Positions 56,809 through 64,000 of a stretch of DNA of 64,000 bases are shown in pieces. The notes under the pieces were generated by a model. The model saw only the letters and a program-made list of their open reading frames with translations. It was not told the origin of the DNA and made no database searches. Every line of letters begins with the position of its first letter. Within the stretch, counting starts at the first letter, position 1. Where the stretch lies: assembly GCA_037176885.1 (NCBI GenBank), contig JAWWNJ010000009.1, forward strand, positions 2,294,001 to 2,358,000, in the 5' to 3' direction. Source of the DNA: Favolaschia claudopus (lineage: Eukaryota; Basidiomycota; Agaricomycetes; Agaricales; Mycenaceae). Made by a program: the position numbers and the translations under genes.

Positions 56809-57207
56809 GATATTAACAGTAGTATTGTCTTGTTGAAAAGGTTCGAAGATTTTAGAGAGAAGCAAAGATGCTATGGATTGAATGATACCAGTGGTTCGTC
56901 GAATTTACAGCGAACGAAACCAGTCGTGTTTCAAATACCGCCAGGTGAAAATTATGACGGTTACGCGAGCTCATCCGAGACGGTGGAGCGAGCAAGCTTG
57001 TTTGAGTGCACATTCAATTTTGGAAAGACTATGATTGACCGGCCAGGCGAAAACTGCATTGCGCCATGCTTTTCGTCACCATGGTGAAATTTCAGACACT
57101 GCAATGACGAGATACAAAGTTCCCCATCTCGGGCACGCAGCGCGGTCAGAGATGCACATCTTGGGCTGGAGCCAGCTGTTTCAAGTCGTTTTGTCGAGCG
57201 AGTACCA
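56809..57207. other. Intergenic, nothing supportable
   Basis: Upstream flank of the split small gene; a 122-codon plus frame spanning the LTR end is fortuitous. Confidence 0.5.
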
Positions 57208-57215
57208 TCCCGACT

Positions 57216-60200
57216 CACCTAAGGCATCTACCTTTTGGTGCCGTAATACCCCTCCAAGGCCGGTTTTCATGGTAGAGTAAAACCCCCCTTAGAGGGGCTG
57301 CCTCCGCCGAAGGTTACGTCATAATCCCGGGGTTTCCGAGGCTCAGGATGGCTCAAGCGTGGCGGAGTTTGCCGTGAATAGATGGCATCTCATCTAATCT
57401 TTTCACATCTAATCATGGCCGGATCAGCTGCCTCCGCGAAAAACGAATGCCCTCCGCCAGCCTCCGCCTCAACGCTCGTCAACCATCTTGCGGTTGAGCT
57501 TCTTCATTGAACGTCGGGCACAGATTCTTTTACTACCAGCTGCCTCCAACCACAGTCTATGTAACCGATGTGTGCTCAGAAAACCTCCGCCATCACCTCC
57601 GCCCAAACCTCCGCCAACCTTCGTTCACGGCCTGCACTGAGCTTCCTTGACCCACCATTTTACTTGTGCTTTGATTCATTCTCCTTATCTCTCTCTCTTC
57701 CTGCCAGTGATGCAGGGATGTGCAACTCAACACATTCAAAACAAATTTCGGACCTACGCGCACACCTCCGCGCTAGCCTCCGCCACCTTATTGGACCTAG
57801 AAATTCTTCTATATGGGTCGAATACATCGGCTCGATGGCTTGGACTCCCCTCTCTCATTCCTCACTGCTCAGAATAACCTCAGCTTGCCAGCAAGTGCAC
57901 ATTAATCAATTGCTCGTATACCCTCCGCTACCCTCCGCGATGCTTCCGCCCTCTTCTGCCCGAGAACCATGTGAATACTGGTCGACAAGATATGGTATGA
58001 ATGTCTCCAGTTGACCTTGACACTGAGAAGCCGCCTCATGATGAATTGGCCCAATTCCACCCGAAAGCTCCTTTTCCTCATCAGCATATGTAAGCTGTTC
58101 CCCTTTGAATGGTAAAAGACATCATTCTGACATACCAACCTTGTCTTCAAGTTACCGTCCCTAGTCTCTGTTGCGCTGAAAACGATTCGGAAATATTTCG
58201 CGGAGGTACTGGCGGAGGCTCCCCGCGGAGGTACTTGCGCCGGAGCCTCCGCCAACCTTACTCGACTTTGGGCTGGCATTCGTTTGGTAGGTGGTCCACC
58301 ATTCGTATGACAACCCGTTAGCATAACCTCTGATTGCGAAAACCACAGAATCAATCTTGACAGTCAACGCCAAAAGATCTCGCGGAGGCCTTGGCGGAGG
58401 CTCCGCGTCTGATACTCTCGTCTAAGTATGTACCTTTGTATAACCAATAACCACCTCAATTTGTCTATTCAATCTCATGCGTTAGTTGGACCTCACACAC
58501 CGCAGACGCCTTCGCGTATGCCATCCTCACGCTAACCTCCGCCAGACCGTGACCTCCGCCGAGCCTCCGCCGCGACCTCCCGAGCCTCCGCCGTAACCTC
58601 CGCGCTGACCTCTGCCCTCCCTCCGCACCGCCCTCCGACAGAGTCGGCTACTTTAATACATAATAGCGGGCGCTGTTGCCCTCGGACCGCGGCACTCGGT
58701 CCACCAATAGGATCGATTATAAACGTCGACCCTTGCGGTTTTTTTTTTGTAGGACAACCGTTTCTCAAGATGAGTCAGTTTTCCTCCGGAAATTGTTTGA
58801 GTATCTTGCCCCAAGGTGTCTGAATTTAATCTATGATTTTACAAGCTTATGAAAAACCTGTGCACGAAATGACCCAAAAGACAAGTAAGTTCTTGTAAGC
58901 TTTCTCAACCACCACACGGAGATGAATTATATCTGCGCATATAAATTCCTCTCCTGGATGGTTCAAGTATATACAGCTTACATCTGCCTTCCTAAACACA
59001 CCTATAACAAATTTATTGCTTTCTGTTTCAATTTCATAGCTCTCGACAACCAGAGCTCTTTAATGTTGAATTGCGAACAAAACACCTCTAACATGTTCAG
59101 CACTGAGGCATTGTGTGTGGGTGCAATTAACGTTCACAATAGGACTTCCCAGACTTATTTCCACTCCTTATTCATGTCAAATTCGTGCCCGATCCACGAA
59201 ATATGTGGGAAGATGCAATCTGACCAAATAATTCTAACAACAGCTCGAATACTCGCAAGGGAAAGTTCTTTGTACATCATACCATTCAAGCAAACCCTTA
59301 ACATATAGCACATGCCACTTTCCAGGGTAAATTCCGAAGGCACAGCGATGTTGTGCAGAATTCTTACCTGAATTTCGTTAAAAGTCGGGGAATCTTACAG
59401 CTGAAGATCTTGCGGAGGTCGAGAAGGAGAGGACAAGTTAAAAAGTGTATTTTGTAGATAATTGTGCTATACGAAGTCAGCGAATTTGGGAGCAAATTAT
59501 TGGCGGAGGTGGCGGCGGAGGTGCTGGCGGAGGTGCTGGCGGAGGTCTCGGCGGACGCACGATGACCTCTGTGAAGACTACCTAGCGATTAACGGAGGTG
59601 CATCTCACGACGTACCTATATCATATTTCAACTCGAAACATGCTGGTAGCTGCTAGAATAAGTTTGGGTGTCGATTGAAGATGAGGAAGGTACGTACAAA
59701 GCATTCTGAATGATATTGCTGCATAAATTCGTGGGCAATGGCAAGCCCCTCAAAGAATGAGTGCCACCAAGCTTAGGGAGGAGGGATATGGAGATTTGAG
59801 AGTAGTTAGTAGAGACAAATGAACAGAATTGAAAGCAACTGAAGCGCGGCGGAGGTTCCGGCGGAGGCTATTCGCAACCTCCGCCACAACCTCCTGTATA
59901 CAGACGGGTTGCTCTCATCGGTCACATCTTGTTCAATTGCTGCCAGTGGTGGGCAGTTGCTGGCGGCGGTTGTCAAGGTACGGAGGATGTGGGCGATATG
60001 AAGGAGGGATCGGGATATCATGATGCTACTGCGGGCTCCTCATCGAGGGTCCACTTGTCCATATACACGTCTGACCAGTTGACGAACTCCACAGGGTGGC
60101 CCGAGGGAGGTGAGACCGCGTCGGGAGGGTCGTCGCCGTGGAAGAGCGCGTCCAGAAGCTGAGCGGCGGCATTTTGCTGGCTGTGTCCTAGCCCCACGTC

Positions 60201-60490
60201 CTGCAGCGAGCGCGAGATTTGATTGTGCAGTGCCTATTATGACCAGCTGTGGCCGCCGCTTGTGTCGTGCGTGTCAATATCTGGGCTTTTGCGGCATGCA
60301 GATGATTGGCGGAGGCTACGCGAGGGTCATGCCTTTGCAGCCGAATTTGGAGGTGTCCTAATTGAGCGATAATTGAGTAATATACGACTAACCTACCGCG
60401 GAGGCAGCCCCCTCTAAGGGGGGTTTTACTGTACCGCGGAAACCGTCCTTACAGGTCTGTTACGGCACCAAAAGGTAGGTGCCTGGGGTG
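57216..60490. mobile_element. 3,275-bp TIR element with 8-bp target duplication (hAT-like, non-autonomous)
   Basis: Inverted ends of about 100 bp: left CACCTAAGGCATCTACCTTT and TTGGTGCCGTAA, right end complementary (CACCCCAGGCACCTACCTTT on the other strand); both arms contain CCCCTTAGAGGGGCTGCCTC-like sequence. TCCCGACT is duplicated exactly at 57208-57215 and 60491-60498. The interior holds dozens of GCCTCCGCC/GGCGGAGGC motifs, densest at 57300-57620, 58200-58640 and 59500-59890, and no recognisable transposase. The largest frame (58922-59308) is AT-rich and without motifs. An 8-bp duplication suggests hAT, though the first bases are not a textbook hAT terminus. Confidence 0.82.
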
Positions 60491-60498
60491 TCCCGACT

Positions 60499-61032
60499 CG
60501 GGAATGGGGAGTCGGAGAGGTCGAGGCTGATAGCGCAATCAGATGCAGAGCCCCCATCCAGCAACCTTCAGATTGGAGGCAGCGAGTGAGTTTGGGGCCC
60601 GGTGTGTATGGTACAAAGCGATTGGGTGCCAGTTTGGCATCAAAATTCGGAGAGTCACAGAAGTGACATAGAGTGACGCCTTTGCCGCTTTCCAAATTGG
60701 AAGATTTTTCAATCGTCGTTTTTGCATCGTTCATGTCTTTCTAATTGTCAGTTACATAATTGTCGCTCGCCTGGCCAGAGCTCACAATGCTTACGATTTT
60801 GGAGGCCACCACCCATTTCCATGGCGCAATCTGGATTCGCCGGCCACTGCTGGCAGAAAACTTGTGACTGGAGCCTTTGCATGCGAAGAACTAGATTGAG
60901 CAGATGACAATAGATATTCTGTTGAATCAAACAGCGGCACTTCCCGGAATTCCGGTTGGATGAACGGACGATACGGTCCTCCGAAACTCGGACTCGGAGC
61001 CTCTATATGACCTCGATGCGGACTTGCAACCG
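60499..61032. other. Intergenic, low-similarity direct repeat with right flank
   Basis: Near 60885-60950 the sequence AGAACTAGATTGAGC...GACAAT resembles 61650-61710 on the other side of the next element; no gene supported. Confidence 0.4.
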
Positions 61033-61607
61033 ACACCGGAAAGTGTGACGTGACAGTCACACACTCCCGCGACTGACCAGAGCTTTTCTGGGGGGAACGG
61101 TGCTCCCCCCAGACCCCCCTCCATTTTCGCTGGCGCTGCCTCTTCGCTGGTGCTGGCCTCTTCGCTGCGCTGGCCTTTTCCGCTGGCGCGGGGCCTTTTT
61201 TTGTTTTTACTTGTGTTTTTTTGTGGTCAAGTTGTACAAATATGAACTATTAAACATACTTACAAGATAAATCAAAGAAAGACGAGATTGGGTTGCGGGC
61301 GCCGGCCCGGACGGCTGGGGTTTTCCACCCCAGACCCCGACCGCTGCGCGGGGCTTACCGCTCGCCGCGGAGGCCCACTGCGTGGTGCTCGCGCTCGCCG
61401 CTAGGGCCCACTGCGTGGTGCTATCGCTCGCCGCGAAGGCCCACTGCGTGGTGCCAGCGCTCGCCGCGTGGCCCGCTGCGCGGAGCCATCTCCTCAAGGT
61501 TTCTTGATTGACTTTACACGCTGTGGGGGGTAAAACCGACGATGTCCGAATACGTCCGAACCGGAAAGCGTGATGACAGTCACTTGTCACGTCACACTTT
61601 CCGGTGT
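61033..61607. mobile_element. 575-bp TIR element
   Basis: Perfect 23-bp inverted termini beginning ACACCGGAAAGTGTGACGTG at 61033-61055, mirrored at 61585-61607. No coding capacity is recognised. The interior has a CCCCCCAGACCCCCC block, a GCTGG/TTCGCTG-rich stretch and the 33-bp tandem repeat. The flanks TTGCAACC and TTGTAATT are similar but not identical, so the target duplication is unproven. Confidence 0.65.
61359..61486. repeat. 33-bp tandem repeat, about 3.9 copies
   Basis: Unit CGCTCGCCGCGGAGGCCCAC + TGCGTGGTGCTCG with substitutions between copies. 33 bp equals 11 codons, so one minus frame reads a periodic STTQWAxAAS peptide; this is probably incidental. Confidence 0.85.
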
Positions 61608-61952
61608 GAGTTGTAATTCCCCTCGATGCTTGCATGTCGGGAATATTCAAGAACTAGATTGAGCGCAGTGACAATGCGAATTAATAGATAGCAGCACTGT
61701 CCGATTGGATGGATGGAGAGACCCCGTCCTCGTGTCGTGCTCCAAAAATGTCTTACTTGTTTCCTTTGTTGAGAGCATCTGTGAGCATTCTCCGAAGTCA
61801 CTATCGCTGTCCACGAATTCATGTCTCTCAAGTTATCAAATCTCTCAAGCGTCTTCGCTGCCATTTCTCAGCTCATAGTTTTCCATCCTTCATGTCCAAG
61901 TGGGCGAAGTGCTTTTCCAGAAACTTGATCGACGCCTACAACGACCTCTAGA

Positions 61953-63573
61953 ATGGCTCGTAAACGCAGGCGTCGGGAGCCAGAGCTATGTCCAAGTAAG
62001 TGAATTCCCCCGAGTTTATACTCGAACTTATCCTGTGAAGCCCTATCTCTAGTTTAGACGGCGTGATATATGAACAAGCCACCATGAGGTGACTTGCCTA
62101 ATAAGTCCTGGCTACCGATCGACGGTCTGGCTCATTCATATAAGAGAGCTGCCTTCAACCGACGGATTTTGGGCGACACGTCTTGATATAAATGAACTCA
62201 CAACCTGAAGGTGAATAGTTGCGCAAACGTCGCATTCTGCGCTGACGGTCCTTTCCACAGACATCTTGAGGGAAATCTTCAAACGGTGTCTCGATACTGA
62301 CTTTCCTCATATGCAGCCTTTTCGCCCAACAGAGGCCCCGATGCTCCTTTGCGGGGTTTGCGTCCTTTGGCGCACCATTGCCTTGACCATGTCCGAGCTA
62401 TGGGCTCGACTCTCCGTGTCGATTGGCCGAGAAGCGTCCGAACAACCCCAGCCGGCTACGGATTTGATCCAGCTTTGGATTTCGAGGTCTAATCGCCAGC
62501 CACTCACCCTCGTTCTGAAGGATTTGGGACAGCGTGCCAACACCACAGAGGCAGCTCACCGTGTCCTCCAGCTGTTCGTGCTCCATATTCATCGCTGGCA
62601 GAACATCACGCTCGCCCTTCCGAACCTCACATTCCCTTCAGCGCTAGTCAGTCCTAACTCTGGAGCTTCTGAACTCCGTATCGCAAACCTAGAATTTGGC
62701 ATAGACCCTGAGCTGCAAATTCACGATTCCGCAAAGGTTGCTGCTCTGACGCGACTGCTCACAGTGTCTTCCCAACTGCATACACTTTATTGGCAGAGCG
62801 ACGCTCTTGCCCTACAATGTATCAGCATCCACTGGGCGCGCCTGACTGTCTTGGATTTAGTCCCAGTATGGTGGCCAATGTCCGCCATCCTTCACCTGAT
62901 GGAACAGGCTCCGAAACTGCGCAGTCTCTCGACACTCATGACTGGCGCCTGTCCCGTCGTGCGGCCAATTGTGTTGCCCGACCTTGTGATATTGTGGATA
63001 AACTGCGATGCCGACGTCGGACCCTTCTTCAAGCTTCTAACGGTGCCGTCCTTGCAGAATCTTAACGTGTCTCGCACGAATGCGACGGTTCCCGCCCCTC
63101 AGACGGATGTTGTCCGTTGCCTCACTCGGTCAGGCATTCAGCTTCACGCTGCCATTTTCACTTCACTCTACCTTCCCAACTCGGAATTCATTGACTTCCT
63201 GCGGCTTTCATCTTCCCTTCAGCTTCTCGAGATTTCCAACAACGGTGCAGCTACCATCACCGATGAAATATTGCGTCTTCTCACTCCCGGAGATATACCA
63301 TGCCTCTGCCCCAACCTGCAAACCATCCGATTCCTCGAAGATTCTGTATTCATCCACGGATACTTTACTTTCGGCGATGGTGGCGCTCGGCGAGCGCCAC
63401 AGACTAGTTCGGCTTTTCCTATTGCTCTCCTCTCCCAACTGGTGGTCGATTTCACGGAGCCTGAATTGTCGAAGCACACCCACGACATCCACCGGCTCAG
63501 AACCCTGGGACAAACCACGGGTTTTCGAGCGTGGATCAATGAACCCGAGACCGGGGTTTCAGTACGAGAGTAG
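61953..63573 (+). CDS. F-box/LRR-like protein, 5' exons tentative
   Basis: The main exon opens after an acceptor at about 62260 (TTCCACAG) and runs to 63573: DILREIFKRCLDTDFPHMQP (second half of the F-box), CGVCVLWRTIALTMSELWAR, WISRSNRQPLTLVLKDL, then irregular leucine-rich repeats ending ETGVSVRE. About 438 codons are clear. A short first exon, MARKRRRREPELCP at 61953 followed by GTAAGT, is likely, with one or more small exons between; their boundaries were not resolved, so the LPxD part of the F-box is unplaced. The role is probably SCF substrate recognition. Confidence 0.7.
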
Positions 63574-64000
63574 GCCGTGGTTATCCATTCATGGCAGCTC
63601 TGGCAGGTGGACGGTTTGCGATTCCCCTGTTTTTAGGTATAATAATCCCAGTTTTTTGCTTTACTACTATATTTACAGTAACATCGAGCATACGTGTATA
63701 GTGCAACGATTGTTGTTCGGAGTGCCAGTTGGAGTGGTGGCGTTTTCGTGGTAGGTATATGAGGGTGAGGAATATGTTACAATTACAAGATGTTTGATAC
63801 GCGTGGTCGATTGGTATGCGTAAGGTTGGCGACGGGTGGTTGATACATGATATACAAGGCGGGTAGGAGACAATAATGATACATGACTGGACATGGATAT
63901 GTCGTTTATTTTGTTGCGGGGCGCTTCAATGAAAGGAAGAAGAGGAGCTATATTGTGAGGAAGCGAATTCATCAAATCATATCGTTCGCTGTATGGGTTA
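63574..64000. other. 3' flank, nothing supportable
   Basis: Short open frames only; the sequence continues beyond the window. Confidence 0.5.

Noticed and set aside
58922..59308. 128-codon frame inside the 3.3-kb TIR element as a transposase
   Set aside because: No hAT dimerisation or zinc-finger motif, AT-rich, far shorter than any transposase.
61207..61650. 147-codon minus frame with periodic TTQWA peptide
   Set aside because: Caused by the 33-bp (11-codon) tandem repeat inside a TIR element; no evidence of expression.

Overview
The window looks like a piece of an Agaricomycete (mushroom-forming basidiomycete) nuclear genome, probably Mycena-like. The reasons are the many 45-70 nt GT-AG introns, several F-box genes, families common in these fungi (DUF6699, F-box/LRR-like, Cys-poor secreted proteins, glycine-rich 'GGxGGxGG' proteins, C2H2 genes with a split finger), and a chromodomain Ty3/gypsy element. 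Nearly all gene models here were spliced by hand from splice signals and frame continuity, with no transcript evidence.

Layout. 0-12 kb: a broken F-box fragment, an SH3/transmembrane gene (-), a newly assembled 5-exon glycine-rich gene (-), a degenerate ubiquitin tandem array (-) and a DUF6699 gene (+). 12-22 kb is the most gene-dense part: a small secreted protein, a pectin methylesterase (-), an O-fucosyltransferase-like type II membrane protein, a capsular-polysaccharide-synthesis-like glycosyltransferase, an A/B-barrel protein and a second secreted protein (-). 22-28 kb: an intact F-box gene, a 5'-truncated C2H2 gene, a small membrane protein and the full-length C2H2 paralogue (-). 28-43 kb is decayed and duplicated: a ~290-bp tandem/dispersed repeat, a ~1.2-kb segmental duplication, broken F-box and ECM25-like genes, a 74-bp tandem repeat, a small foldback element and one intact F-box gene. 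43-48.6 kb: a CAMK-type kinase (+), a short-chain dehydrogenase (-) and mannitol-1-phosphate dehydrogenase (+).

48.9-61.6 kb is a transposon zone. A TIR element with an 8-bp target duplication carries a second, 731-bp perfect-foldback element nested inside it. Next to it is an intact 6,018-bp chromodomain Ty3/gypsy retrotransposon with LTRs that read as identical and a 5-bp target duplication. It lies in the first intron of a small membrane-protein gene. Two more TIR elements follow (3,275 bp with an 8-bp target duplication; 575 bp). The window ends with another F-box gene.

The genes do not form one pathway. The 13.4-19.6 kb stretch groups three carbohydrate-active genes (CE8 esterase and two glycosyltransferase-like genes), and mannitol-1-phosphate dehydrogenase and an SDR lie head-to-head at 45-48.6 kb, but neither grouping is evidence of co-regulation. 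The strongest new observations are structural: exact transposon boundaries and nesting, a predicted self-primed retroelement with a -1 frameshift heptamer, and paralogous or degenerate genes recovered by splicing.
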